From an uncultured bacterium (GTDB lineage Bacteria; Bacillota; Clostridia; Oscillospirales; Oscillospiraceae), in contig CANRXB010000016.1 in NCBI GenBank assembly GCA_947643715.1, positions 1-53,349 of the forward strand: a stretch of DNA of 53,349 bases. Reading direction: 5' to 3'. Below the pieces are notes generated by a model that ran no database searches, was not told where the DNA came from, and saw nothing but the letters and a program-made list of their open reading frames with translations. The translations under genes were made by a program, and so were the position numbers. Of the stretch, positions 37,186-45,075 are shown piece by piece (within the stretch, counting starts at the first letter, position 1; each line of letters begins with the position of its first letter).

Positions 37186-38064
37186 TCACACTTTCTCAGG
37201 CACGTACTTGCCCAGCAGCCCAGCAGGCCGCACCAGCAGCACGATGATGAGCACGGCGAACACCACGGCGTCGGACAGGTCCGTGGAGATGTACGCCTTG
37301 GCGAAGGTCTCGATGACGCCCAGCAGGATGCCCCCCAGCAGCGCCCCGGGGACGGAGCCGATGCCGCCGAACACAGCCGCGGTGAAGGCCCGGATACCGG
37401 GCAGAGAGCCTGTGGTGGGCGAGAGCACCGGATAGGCCGAGCACATCAGCACCCCGGCGATCGCCGCCAGGGCGGAGCCGATGGCGAAGGTCATGGAGAT
37501 GGTGGCGTCCACATCGATGCCCATGAGCTGGGCGGCGGCCTTGTCCTCGGAGCAGGCCCGCATGGCCTTGCCCATCTTGGTCTGGCCGGTGAATACGCTC
37601 AGGGCGACCATGACGACGATGCAGCACACCACGGACAGGATGGCCACATAGGAGATGCTGAGCTGGCCGGGGACGAGCACCAGGCTGCCCTCCACGATCG
37701 GGCGGAAGGTCTTGGTGGCCGCGCCCCAGAGGATCTGGGCGCTGTTCTGGAGCAGGTAGCTCACGCCGATCGCGGTGATGAGCACCGCCAGGGAGGGCGC
37801 GGCGCGCAGCGGCTTATAGGCCAGGCGCTCGATGACGATGCCCAGCACGGTGCACACCGCCACCGCCAGCAGCACGCCCACCACAGAGGGCAGGCCGGCG
37901 TTGCCCATGGCCAGGAAGCACACATAAGCGCCCACCATGATGACGTCTCCATGGGCGAAGTTGAGCATCTTGGCGATGCCGTATACCATAGTATAGCCCA
38001 GGGCGATGATGGCATAGATGCTCCCCAGGCTGATGCCGGTGATCGCGTTGTTCAAGAACGACAT
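37186..38064 (-). CDS. livH: Branched-chain amino acid ABC transporter permease LivH
   Basis: Second permease, 292 residues, about eight membrane segments. The LivH start MSFLNNAITGISLGSIYAIIALGYTMVYGIAKMLNFAHGD is unmistakable, and the EAA-like loop MRACSEDKAAAQLMGIDVDATISMTFAIGSALAAIAG is present. AGAGGTG lies 6 nt before the ATG. A strong terminator-like hairpin separates it from livK, so permease expression relies on read-through. Confidence 0.94.
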   Translation of the reverse strand: MSFLNNAITGISLGSIYAIIALGYTMVYGIAKMLNFAHGDVIMVGAYVCFLAMGNAGLPSVVGVLLAVAVCTVLGIVIERLAYKPLRAAPSLAVLITAIGVSYLLQNSAQILWGAATKTFRPIVEGSLVLVPGQLSISYVAILSVVCCIVVMVALSVFTGQTKMGKAMRACSEDKAAAQLMGIDVDATISMTFAIGSALAAIAGVLMCSAYPVLSPTTGSLPGIRAFTAAVFGGIGSVPGALLGGILLGVIETFAKAYISTDLSDAVVFAVLIIVLLVRPAGLLGKYVPEKV

Positions 38065-38115
38065 ATACTCACCTCTTTTTTCTCTTGCGGGGACTTTCCC
38101 GGAGATACGACGAAG

Positions 38116-38147
38116 CCACGGCAGGAAAGCGGGCCTTTCCGCCGTGG
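38116..38147 (-). repeat. Hairpin in the livK-livH gap
   Basis: CCACGGCAGGAAAG / CTTTCC-GCCGTGG arms (one bulge) between the livK terminator and livH; possible mRNA stability or processing structure. Confidence 0.4.
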
Positions 38148-38151
38148 CCGG

Positions 38152-38183
38152 AAAAAAGGGCTGCCGGACCGCTCCGGCAGCCC
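38152..38183 (-). terminator. Intrinsic terminator after livK
   Basis: On the minus strand an 11-bp GC stem GGGCTGCCGGA / TCCGGCAGCCC followed by six T. Because livHMGF lack another clear promoter, it probably sets a high binding protein to permease ratio. Confidence 0.8.
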
Positions 38184-38221
38184 TTTCCCGGGTCTGGGAC
38201 TCTTTTTATGTCAGGCGCGGA

Positions 38222-39460
38222 TCACTGGGTGACGTACACGCCGCTCTCCACCTTGACCACCACGGGGGCCTTGGAGATCTCGCCGGTCTCCAGCCACTTC
38301 ATGCCGGTGCCGGTGAGGCCGTCCACCTGGAACTGGCCGCCGGTGAACATGGCGATCAGGGCGTCGCACAGCTGGGCGTGGTCCATGCCGGCGATGCCGT
38401 CGATCTGGCAGCAAGCCTCATAGATCGCGTACATGCAGTCATAGCCGTCGGCCGCGAACTGGTTGGGCAGGATCCCGTGGTCCGCCTGATACTTGGTCAC
38501 GAAATCCACAGTGCGCTCGTCGGTGCCGGAGGCGTTGAAGGGGGTCATCAGCAGCAGGCCCTCGGCCAGAGACTTGTCGAAGCCCTCCATGTCCAGCATA
38601 CCGTCCATGCCGTCGCCGCCGAAGAACGTGGGGGCGTAGCCCATCTGCTTGGCCTGGGCCAGGATGAGGGAGGCGGGGGTGTAGTAGATGGGCAGGAACA
38701 CCACGTCCGCTCCGGCGTCCTTGCAGGCGTTGAGCTGCACGGTGTAGTCGGTGGTCTTGTCATCGGGGAAGGTCTGGGTGGACACGACCTCCAGGCCCAG
38801 CTCCGCCGCCTTGGTGATGAACGCGTCGGCGATGCCGCTGGAATAAGCGTCGCCGTTGTTGTAGATGACGGCCAACTTGGTGCCCAAGCTGCTGTTCTTC
38901 AGGTACTCGGCCGCCGCCATGCCCTGGCCGGGATCGGTGAAGCACATCTGGAACGCGTTGTCCTTATCGGCGGTGACATCGGGAGAAGAGGCGGAGGGGG
39001 TGAGCTGGAAGTACCGGTCGGCGAAGGTCTCGGAGGCCACGGCCACGCAGGGGGCCGTGGTGGTGCAGCCGTAGATCACATCGACGTCCCAGTCCTTCAA
39101 GGTGTTGTACGCGGACACGGCGGTATCGGTGACGCCGGTGTCGTCCTGGAAATCATATTCCAGCTTGATGGGGCCGCCCAGGGCATTGATCTCGTCCACA
39201 GCGATCTGAGCGCCCCACTGGGTGGCCAGGCCGTACTGGGCCAGGTCGCCGGTGATAGGGCCGATGCCGCCGACCTTGATGGTGACGGTCTCTGTGTTGC
39301 CCTGAGTATCTCCGTCGCCCCCGTTGGGCTGGCTGGACTGGGTCCCCGCCTGGGAAGCAGGGGGCTGGCTGGCCTCGCCGCCGTCGCTGGAGCAGCCGGC
39401 CAGCAGGCCCAAGCTCATGACGCCCGCCATGAACAGGGCCGCAAGTTCCTTCTTCTTCAT
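38222..39460 (-). CDS. livK: Branched-chain amino acid ABC transporter substrate-binding lipoprotein
   Basis: Extracellular amino acid receptor of 412 residues, lipid-anchored through LLAGC (Cys23) after a basic signal peptide (MKKKELAALF). A Ser/Gln/Gly-rich linker leads to the two-lobed type I periplasmic-binding fold (VTIKVGGIGPITGDLAQYGLATQWGAQIAVDEINALGG..; VIYGCTTTAPCVAVASETF). GGAGG lies 7 nt before the ATG. It is first in the operon, with a near-perfect promoter flanked by an inverted repeat. Confidence 0.93.
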   Translation of the reverse strand: MKKKELAALFMAGVMSLGLLAGCSSDGGEASQPPASQAGTQSSQPNGGDGDTQGNTETVTIKVGGIGPITGDLAQYGLATQWGAQIAVDEINALGGPIKLEYDFQDDTGVTDTAVSAYNTLKDWDVDVIYGCTTTAPCVAVASETFADRYFQLTPSASSPDVTADKDNAFQMCFTDPGQGMAAAEYLKNSSLGTKLAVIYNNGDAYSSGIADAFITKAAELGLEVVSTQTFPDDKTTDYTVQLNACKDAGADVVFLPIYYTPASLILAQAKQMGYAPTFFGGDGMDGMLDMEGFDKSLAEGLLLMTPFNASGTDERTVDFVTKYQADHGILPNQFAADGYDCMYAIYEACCQIDGIAGMDHAQLCDALIAMFTGGQFQVDGLTGTGMKWLETGEISKAPVVVKVESGVYVTQ

Positions 39461-39511
39461 TCTGGTTTCCTCCTAGCTATGTGATATGCCGCAGGTCCTC
39501 TAAGCATCGAA

Positions 39512-39574
39512 GGGGGCACTATTGCGCCCCCCAGATCGTTGACAATTATATACTCGCCATCCCCTATTGTCAAC
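39512..39574 (-). promoter_or_regulatory. livK promoter with flanking inverted repeat and leader hairpin
   Basis: Minus strand: perfect TTGACA (39573-39568), 17-bp spacer, perfect TATAAT (39550-39545). A 9-bp perfect inverted repeat GTTGACAAT-N19-ATTGTCAAC (39538-39546 and 39566-39574) overlaps both boxes, an operator candidate. A GGGGGC/GCCCCC hairpin (39512-39531) lies in the leader. Confidence 0.8.
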
Positions 39575-39641
39575 TGTAAAAACCCACAATGAGCCTAGAC
39601 GGCAAAAGGGCGCCATGTTATATTGTGACGGATATCCGCCC

Positions 39642-40373
39642 TCAGACCACCAGTCCGCCGTTGGGCGCGATCACTTGGCCGGTGAGGAAGGAGGCGTCCT
39701 CCGAGGCCAGGAACGCGATGGCGGCAGCGGCCTCGTCCGGCGTCCCGATGCGGCCCAACGGGGTCTCCTCTGCCAGCGCCGCCAGGTCGTCCGGCGATAG
39801 ATGGGCATTCATTTCCGTATCGATCGCCCCGGGAGATACGCAGTTCACCCGGATATCGGAAGGGCCGAGCTCTTTGGCCAGGGCCTTGGTATAAGCGATC
39901 ACCGCGCCCTTGGTGGCGGAATAAGCGACCTCACAGGAGGCGCCCACCTGCCCCCACATAGAGGACACTGTGACGATGGAACCGGACTTTCGCTCCAACA
40001 TATGGGGGAGCACCGCCCGGCAGCAGTGATGGACGCCATCTACGTTGACGGCGAACAAACGCCGCCATCGATCCTCGTCGATCTGACTGATGAGACCGAC
40101 GTGGGATATCCCAGCGGCACAAACCAAAATGTCAAGTTGACAAAAATTTTCTAACACATTGTCAACCATCCGGCGCACTTGCCCCGGGTCGGCCACATCG
40201 GCCTGTACGGCCAGAGCCGGTACGCCCGATCCCCGCAGTCCTTCCACCAGCGTCCGGGCCCTGTCCGCACTCTCATGGTAGCCCACGGCCACCCCCCAGC
40301 CCAGGCGGGCGAAGCGAACGGCAGCGGCGGCTCCGATGCCCCTGGAACCGCCGGTGATGAGCGCATATCTCAT
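39642..40373 (-). CDS. SDR family oxidoreductase (FabG-like)
   Basis: NAD(P)-dependent short-chain dehydrogenase of 243 residues. The cofactor turn is ALITGGSRGIGAAAAVRFA, with an acidic/basic selector after strand 2 (GYHESADRAR). The motif LVCAAG replaces NNAG (Cys-Ala instead of Asn-Asn), and the catalytic Ser (VSSMWG) and YSATK are present. The ending ASFLTGQVIAPNGGLVV matches 3-oxoacyl-ACP reductase-like enzymes. No fab genes are adjacent, so FabG activity is uncertain. GGAGGAGG lies upstream. Divergent from tRNA-Val with overlapping promoters. Confidence 0.88.
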   Translation of the reverse strand: MRYALITGGSRGIGAAAAVRFARLGWGVAVGYHESADRARTLVEGLRGSGVPALAVQADVADPGQVRRMVDNVLENFCQLDILVCAAGISHVGLISQIDEDRWRRLFAVNVDGVHHCCRAVLPHMLERKSGSIVTVSSMWGQVGASCEVAYSATKGAVIAYTKALAKELGPSDIRVNCVSPGAIDTEMNAHLSPDDLAALAEETPLGRIGTPDEAAAAIAFLASEDASFLTGQVIAPNGGLVV

Positions 40374-40400
40374 CGCAGATCCTCCTCCGTTTTTCTTTGG

Positions 40401-40429
40401 AGTATATCACAGGAAAAAAAACTTGACAA
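40401..40429 (-). promoter_or_regulatory. Promoter of the SDR gene
   Basis: Minus-strand TTGTCA (40429-40424), 17-bp T-rich spacer, TATACT (40406-40401). The -35 overlaps that of the tRNA promoter by five of six bases. Confidence 0.75.
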
Positions 40430-40451
40430 GCGGCGTCGATGCCGCTATAAT
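40423..40451 (+). promoter_or_regulatory. Consensus promoter of tRNA-Val
   Basis: Perfect TTGACA, 17-bp spacer containing GCGGC..GCCGC, perfect TATAAT; start near 40458, about 26 nt before the tRNA. Confidence 0.85.
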
Positions 40452-40483
40452 ATGTCTTGTCCTGATTCGAAAGGAAAATATTT

Positions 40484-40560
40484 GGACGATTAGCTCAGCT
40501 GGTATGAGCATCCGCTTGACGTGCGGGAGGTCACAGGTTCGAGTCCTGTATCGTCCACCA
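40484..40560 (+). tRNA. tRNA-Val (anticodon GAC)
   Basis: Complete cloverleaf of 77 nt with encoded CCA. Acceptor GGACGAT / ATCGTCC, D arm GCTC..GAGC, anticodon stem CCGC/GCGG with loop TTGACGT (GAC at 40518-40520), and T arm with GGTTCGAGTCC. The discriminator base is A557. It reads GUC and GUU codons, and its anticodon and discriminator fit the T-box leader upstream of valS. Confidence 0.97.
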
Positions 40561-40561
40561 C

Positions 40562-40599
40562 AGATCCGCTTGAAACTGTTGGTTTCGGGCGGATCTTTC
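40562..40599 (+). terminator. Terminator of the tRNA transcript
   Basis: AGATCCGC..GAAAC / GTTTC..GCGGATCT stem with a TTTCTACTTTT tail directly after the CCA. Confidence 0.8.
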
Positions 40600-40723
40600 T
40601 ACTTTTCGTCACTTTTAGGTGTCGTTGATTTTCGGGTTTTTTGCCTGACCACATACTGGTGGAGCTTGTCCAGGAGAGCTTTCTGAGCTGATGGACGCAC
40701 TTGGGATATAGGAGGGGAAGACG

Positions 40724-41731
40724 ATGCGGAACATCAAAAAAGCCTCAAAGAAAGGGGTCCGACTCCTGCTTATGGGATCGGGCGGCATCCTCGCGGCGCT
40801 GCTCCTTGCGGTAGCAGCCTTGTTTACGATCCCATTGACGGAGCGGGTGGACGCTGCTCCTGTAGCCGGCTCCGCCGACTGGATGGCACGGCTGCCGGAC
40901 GACGTGCCTCTGGGCGAACTGTCCATCCCAGGCACCCACGATGCCGGGACGCAGTATGTGCAGCTTGGCTTTTTCTCAAAGTGCCAGGCCCGGAGCGTTG
41001 GCCAGCAGCTCGAGGACGGCTTCCGCTATCTTGACATCCGCCTTGCCGTCAGCGGGGACGGGCTCGGCCTGAACCACGGCTTCTGCGAATGCCGGACCGG
41101 CGCCGCGCCTTGGTCTGGCCGGCTCATGCTGGAGAATGTGCTGGAAGATTGCTACTCCTTTCTCTCCGCTCATCCCACCGAGACCGTGATCTTCGCGGTC
41201 AAGCAGGAGTACGGGGACGAGAGCGTGGCGGAGTTCCAGCGCGTCCTCGACCGCTATATCCAGAAAGATACCGAGCGCTGGTATCTTGGCAGCGAGCTGC
41301 CCTCTTTAGGCGAAGCCCGCGGCAGGCTCATCCTCCTGCGCCGGTATGATGACGAGGCGGAACTTGGCAGCAATGCCGGTATCGCGCTCATCTGGCCGGA
41401 TCAGAACGGCTATGATGACCCCGCAAGGGCGTTTTCCGACCAGGGCTGCTTCGTGGGCAGCCTGACCCTCGCCGTGCAGGATCGGTATGAGTATGACGAG
41501 GAGGAGAAGTGGGCCGCATTCTGCGCCGAGACAGACGATCCCGATGCAGTGGTGCTGCGGTTCCTCAGCACCAAGGGGCATATGACGTTCGGGCATCCAT
41601 ATCGTTACGCCAAAGAACTCTCCCCCCGGCTGCTTGCGCTTTGCGAGAGTCCGGATATATCTCTGGGGTGGACGGTCATCGACTTTGGCAATGCCCGACT
41701 CGCCGCGGCGATCTATGAACAGAATTTCTGA
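40724..41731 (+). CDS. Membrane-anchored PI-PLC-like phosphodiesterase
   Basis: Phosphatidylinositol-specific phospholipase C X-domain protein of 335 residues. An N-terminal basic stretch and membrane helix (about 13-36) place the catalytic domain outside the cell. Catalytic features are SIPGTHDAGT (His72), the RYLDIRLAVS strand (Asp104, Arg106) and LNHGFCECRT (second His, 118); no Ca2+-type Y domain is present. Bacterial PI-PLCs cleave GPI/PI lipids without calcium. AGGAGGGG lies 6 nt before the ATG. It stands alone after the tRNA terminator and before the two-component system. The activity on real substrates is not shown by sequence. Confidence 0.88.
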   Translation: MRNIKKASKKGVRLLLMGSGGILAALLLAVAALFTIPLTERVDAAPVAGSADWMARLPDDVPLGELSIPGTHDAGTQYVQLGFFSKCQARSVGQQLEDGFRYLDIRLAVSGDGLGLNHGFCECRTGAAPWSGRLMLENVLEDCYSFLSAHPTETVIFAVKQEYGDESVAEFQRVLDRYIQKDTERWYLGSELPSLGEARGRLILLRRYDDEAELGSNAGIALIWPDQNGYDDPARAFSDQGCFVGSLTLAVQDRYEYDEEEKWAAFCAETDDPDAVVLRFLSTKGHMTFGHPYRYAKELSPRLLALCESPDISLGWTVIDFGNARLAAAIYEQNF

Positions 41732-41830
41732 TCGTCGCGCGGCCCCCGCCGACCCTTGTTGCTTTTCCATCGTTCTATCTCCCTCGGATCCAAAAATACT
41801 GACGCCGCCGTTCTGCCATGCCCCAGGTCC

Positions 41831-41890
41831 GGCGTCGACTTGAATCACGAAACCGGCGCTTTCCACGTCAAAAACGACCGAATCGACGCC
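41831..41890. repeat. Widely spaced inverted repeat before the LytTR regulator gene
   Basis: GGCGTCGA (41831-41838) and TCGACGCC (41883-41890), 44 bp apart, in the 248-bp gap after the PI-PLC gene. May be chance in GC-rich DNA. Confidence 0.25.
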
Positions 41891-41907
41891 GTAAGATCCA
41901 AAGCAGC

Positions 41908-41936
41908 TTGACGAAACTGCCCAAAAGCCGTATACT
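41908..41936 (+). promoter_or_regulatory. Sigma-A promoter of the LytTR two-component operon
   Basis: TTGACG, 17-bp spacer, TATACT; start near 41943. Confidence 0.75.
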
Positions 41937-41979
41937 GAGCTAAAATAAGAACAGTGCGCCCGACTGGGAGGTGGCCCCC

Positions 41980-42702
41980 TTGCTCAAGATCCTGATCCTG
42001 GAGGATGAACGGCCCCAGATGGACAAGCTGGTGGCGTTTCTGGAGCGCTACAAGGGCGAGGATCCCAGCTTTGGATACCACTTGGAAACCTACGACCAGG
42101 GATTGGCCCTTCTGGACGCCTATCGATGCGACGCGGACCTGATCTTTCTGGACATCCGGGTGCCGGATATGCTGGGGATGGACGTGGCCCGGCGCATCCG
42201 TCGAATGGACGAGGCGGTCATGATCATCTTTGTCACCAGCCTCACTCAGTACGCCGTAGACGGCTACTCCGTCCGGGCTTTCGACTACATTTTGAAGCCG
42301 GTACGCTATGCGTCCTTTTCCGCCAAGCTGGAGCGGGCGCTGCGTGTGCTCTCCCGCCAAAAGCAGGAACTGGTGCTGGAGCTGCGCACAAAGGCAGACG
42401 TGCGCAAGGTCCCGGCGGACAGCGTGATCTATGTGGAGACCGCCGCCCGCCACGACCTGCTGTTCCACACCGGCGGCGAGGCCATCCGCCAGTGGGGCAC
42501 CCTGTCCCAGTATGAGGAACAGCTCCGGCCGGTCCACTTTGCCCGCCCCTGCTCCAGCTTCCTGGTAAACCTCAAATACGTGCGCGGCGTCAAGAAGGAT
42601 ATGGTGATCCTGGGCGGGACCGAAATCGAGATCCCCCTGTCCCGGTCCAAACGCAGGGATTTTCTGGCGGCGCTGGCCCAATACAAAGGGGGGAGCGCCT
42701 GA
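41980..42702 (+). CDS. LytTR-family response regulator (AgrA/LytR type)
   Basis: DNA-binding response regulator of 240 residues. The receiver domain starts LKILILEDE with the phospho-acceptor Asp58 in LIFLDIRVPDMLGMDVA and Lys in FDYILKPVRY. The C-terminal LytTR domain runs from about residue 140 (ADVRKVPADSVIYVETAARHDLLFHTGGEAIR...FARPCSSFLVNLKYVRGV). GGGAGG lies 8 nt before a TTG at 41980, which I take as start; a GTG at 41971 would sit on the ribosome site. It overlaps the kinase gene by 1 nt (TGATG). LytTR domains bind pairs of short direct repeats, which I find before two downstream genes. Confidence 0.92.
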   Translation: MLKILILEDERPQMDKLVAFLERYKGEDPSFGYHLETYDQGLALLDAYRCDADLIFLDIRVPDMLGMDVARRIRRMDEAVMIIFVTSLTQYAVDGYSVRAFDYILKPVRYASFSAKLERALRVLSRQKQELVLELRTKADVRKVPADSVIYVETAARHDLLFHTGGEAIRQWGTLSQYEEQLRPVHFARPCSSFLVNLKYVRGVKKDMVILGGTEIEIPLSRSKRRDFLAALAQYKGGSA

Positions 42703-43994
42703 TGCCCGCGTGGTACGCCGAATTCCGTTTGCCCATCCTCCTGCTGCAATCTGTGGTAGGCGTGTTCGTGTTCGCCTACTCCCTGCGCAAGCGCCGCCGC
42801 TTTCCTCTCCGGCTCGTGCTGGGCACGTCGGCGGGCTTTGCCGTGCTGCACGGCCTCAGGATCGTCTTTTTCCCGGACATAGGACAGCGCGTGAACAGCC
42901 CGGGGCGCATCGTGATGACCTTTGCCGTCTACCTCGTGCTGATCCTCCTGTGCTGGCTCTTTTTTGAGGAATCCTTCTGGACGGCCCTGTTCGTGGCCGC
43001 TTCCGGATATATCGCCCAGGATCTTGGCGGAACGGTGAAGACCCTGCTGAAACTGGATCCCTGGGTGGATCGGCTGTGCCAGGACGATCTTGGCATCCTG
43101 CTGGTGGACCTGGCGGCGTATTTCGGGATGTATGCGGCGCTGTATCTCGCCTTTCGCCCGTTCACCCGCAGCCGGGAGGAAAATTTCAACAACCGCATGA
43201 AAGCGGTGTTCTCCACCATGGTGCTGGCCTTCGGCCTGGGGATGGCCCGGATCACGCAGGGCAATACCGGCCGGAACGAGACCGCTGTGTTCGCCGAGAG
43301 CGTCTACCAGTTGCTGTGCGGGACGTATATCCTCCTGCTCCAGTTCGGCGTCATGGAGCGGGCCAAGCTCAGCCGCAGCGTGGAGGATATGCGGGAGCTG
43401 GTCCACCTGCAGCGGGAGCAGTTCCGTCAGTCCGAGGAGAGCGCCGCCTTGGTCAACGAAAAGTACCACGACCTGAAGGGCCTGCTGGAGAACTTCCAGG
43501 GCCAGATTTCCCAGGAGCAGACCGACCAGATCAAGCAAAAGGTGGAGAAATACGATACCTTCGTGGACACCGGGAACCGGGTGCTGGACATCGTGCTGGC
43601 GGAGAAGCGGGCGGCCTGCGCCCGCCGGGGCATCGAGCTGACCGCCTTCGCGGACGGCGGAGCGCTGGACTTTATCGAGGAGCTGGACCTGTACGCCCTG
43701 GTCAGCAACGCCCTGAACAACGCGATCGACGCGGTCGTGGAGCTGCCGGAGGGGGAGCGGTTCATCATCCTCACCGCCTCCGCCGAGGGGGACATGGCCG
43801 CCATCCACATGGAGAACCCCTACACCGGCGATATCGCTATGGAGGGCGGCCTGCCCAAGAGCCGCCGGGACGCCCGGTATCACGGCTTCGGCGTAAAGAG
43901 CATGAAACGGACGGTGGAAAAATACGGCGGCACGCTGGCGGTCACACTGAACCACGGAAAATTCCTCTTGGACCTCATCCTGTTCCGGCCATAG
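42702..43994 (+). CDS. AgrC-like sensor histidine kinase (GHKL type)
   Basis: Membrane sensor kinase of 430 residues. About seven hydrophobic segments fill residues 8-220, the layout of AgrC-type peptide-pheromone receptors. A coiled-coil linker (SRSVEDMRELVHLQREQFRQSEESAALVNEKY) precedes the phospho-accepting His in NEKYHDLKGLLENFQ, near residue 256. The GHKL ATPase follows, with N box YALVSNALNNAIDAVVELPEG and a G-rich FGVKSMKRTVEKYGG. No agrB or agrD peptide gene is nearby, so the signal is unknown. It is translated in overlap with the regulator and ends at a strong terminator. Confidence 0.92.
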   Translation: MPAWYAEFRLPILLLQSVVGVFVFAYSLRKRRRFPLRLVLGTSAGFAVLHGLRIVFFPDIGQRVNSPGRIVMTFAVYLVLILLCWLFFEESFWTALFVAASGYIAQDLGGTVKTLLKLDPWVDRLCQDDLGILLVDLAAYFGMYAALYLAFRPFTRSREENFNNRMKAVFSTMVLAFGLGMARITQGNTGRNETAVFAESVYQLLCGTYILLLQFGVMERAKLSRSVEDMRELVHLQREQFRQSEESAALVNEKYHDLKGLLENFQGQISQEQTDQIKQKVEKYDTFVDTGNRVLDIVLAEKRAACARRGIELTAFADGGALDFIEELDLYALVSNALNNAIDAVVELPEGERFIILTASAEGDMAAIHMENPYTGDIAMEGGLPKSRRDARYHGFGVKSMKRTVEKYGGTLAVTLNHGKFLLDLILFRP

Positions 43995-44018
43995 GGCCGG
44001 GATCCCCTGTTCCGTTTC

Positions 44019-44049
44019 GCGGTCCCCCTCCCCGGGGACCGCTTTTTTT
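44019..44049 (+). terminator. Terminator of the two-component operon
   Basis: GCGGTCCCC / GGGGACCGC with a 6-nt loop followed by seven T. Confidence 0.88.
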
Positions 44050-44061
44050 GCGCCCAAAGCG

Positions 44062-44129
44062 CCAATTTTGATGTGAGAGCGGCCACTTTCGTCAGCGGCG
44101 TATACATGATGACTGCGATCTGGTATGTT
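44062..44129 (+). promoter_or_regulatory. Paired direct repeats (LytTR-type sites) and -10 box, site A
   Basis: CCAATTTTGATG (44062-44073) and CCACTTTCGTCA (44083-44094) start 21 bp apart. A -10-like TATGTT (44124-44129) begins 30 bp after the second copy ends (29 bp between). No -35 hexamer is properly spaced, as expected for an activator-dependent promoter. It precedes the lipoprotein hydrolase gene. Confidence 0.6.
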
Positions 44130-44140
44130 CCGGCACAGAA

Positions 44141-44157
44141 CGGTACGAAACGTACCG
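44141..44157. repeat. Palindrome CGGTACG-aaa-CGTACCG
   Basis: Perfect 7-bp arms with a 3-bp centre, positioned about where transcription from the site A -10 box would begin; candidate operator or leader hairpin. Confidence 0.45.
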
Positions 44158-44196
44158 GGAGGAAACGGATCGGAAAGACAAGGAAGGAGCGTCATC

Positions 44197-45075
44197 ATGA
44201 GAAAGCAAGCGATCGCCCTATGGCTGGCCACAGTGGCTATCCTGTCCCTGCTGGCCGGGTGCGGCCAGGGCGCGGGGACGTCCACCCCCGCGCCCACCCC
44301 CAGCCAGGAGGCGGCCCCCGTCCGCGTGGAGGAGCTGTGGCTGGAGAGCGAGGGAAAGAAGATCTATGGCAAGATGTACCTGCCCGGGGAGGAGAAGGAC
44401 AGCTATCCCACCGTCATCCTCAGCCACGGCTTCAACAGCTCGTCCATGCTCAACGAGGGCTACGCCGAGTCCTTCGCCAAACAAGGCTACGCCGCTTACA
44501 TATTCGACTTTTGCGGCGGCAGTCCCAGCACCAAGTCCGACGGCGCCACCACCGAGATGAGCGTGCTCACCGAGTATCGGGACCTGTCTGACGTGATGGA
44601 CCAGATCAAGGCCCTAGACTATGTGGACGGCGAGCAGATGTTCCTGTTCGGACTGAGCCAGGGCGGCTTCGTCTCCGCCTACACCGCCGCCCAGCGCCCC
44701 GACGACGTGAAGGGGCTGGTGCTGTTCTACCCTGCCTTCGTCCTCCAGGAGACCTACTTCCAGCAGTATGGCTCGGTGGAGGATATCCCCGACGAGGAGT
44801 TCGAGTCCATGGGCGTCCCCCTGGGCGCCATCTACGCCAAGGACGCCCGGAGCTTTGACATCTACGAAGAGATCGGCAAGTACAAAGGCGACGTGCTCAT
44901 CTGCCACGGCGACAAAGACACCCTGGTGGACCTGAGCTATTCCGAGAAGGCCGTCGCGGTCTACGACAGCGCCGAGCTGAAGGTCATCCAATACGGCGAG
45001 CACGGTTTCCAGGGCAAGCTGGCCCGGGAGGCCACCGGCTATACGGTGGAATTCCTCCAGGCCCACACCGCTTGA
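44197..45075 (+). CDS. Lipoprotein alpha/beta-hydrolase
   Basis: Extracytoplasmic serine hydrolase of 292 residues, anchored through LLAGC (Cys22) and a Thr/Pro-rich linker (TSTPAPTPSQEAAP). The alpha/beta-hydrolase core has the oxyanion strand VILSHGFNSSS, nucleophile elbow LFGLSQGGF (Ser near 154), the acid in LICHGDKDTLV and the base in YGEHGF. Closest in feel to cinnamoyl/feruloyl esterase or acyl-esterase families. AAGGAGC lies upstream of the ATG at 44197. It follows the LytTR system's terminator and has its own repeat-bearing promoter; an esterase working with the GH3 enzyme downstream on plant glycosides is an inference. Confidence 0.88.
   Translation: MRKQAIALWLATVAILSLLAGCGQGAGTSTPAPTPSQEAAPVRVEELWLESEGKKIYGKMYLPGEEKDSYPTVILSHGFNSSSMLNEGYAESFAKQGYAAYIFDFCGGSPSTKSDGATTEMSVLTEYRDLSDVMDQIKALDYVDGEQMFLFGLSQGGFVSAYTAAQRPDDVKGLVLFYPAFVLQETYFQQYGSVEDIPDEEFESMGVPLGAIYAKDARSFDIYEEIGKYKGDVLICHGDKDTLVDLSYSEKAVAVYDSAELKVIQYGEHGFQGKLAREATGYTVEFLQAHTA

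Noticed and set aside
41866-41913. LytTR-type repeats in front of the two-component operon itself (autoregulation)
   Set aside because: GTCAAAAACG and TTGACGAAAC resemble the repeat only over short stretches and lack the 21-bp pairing.
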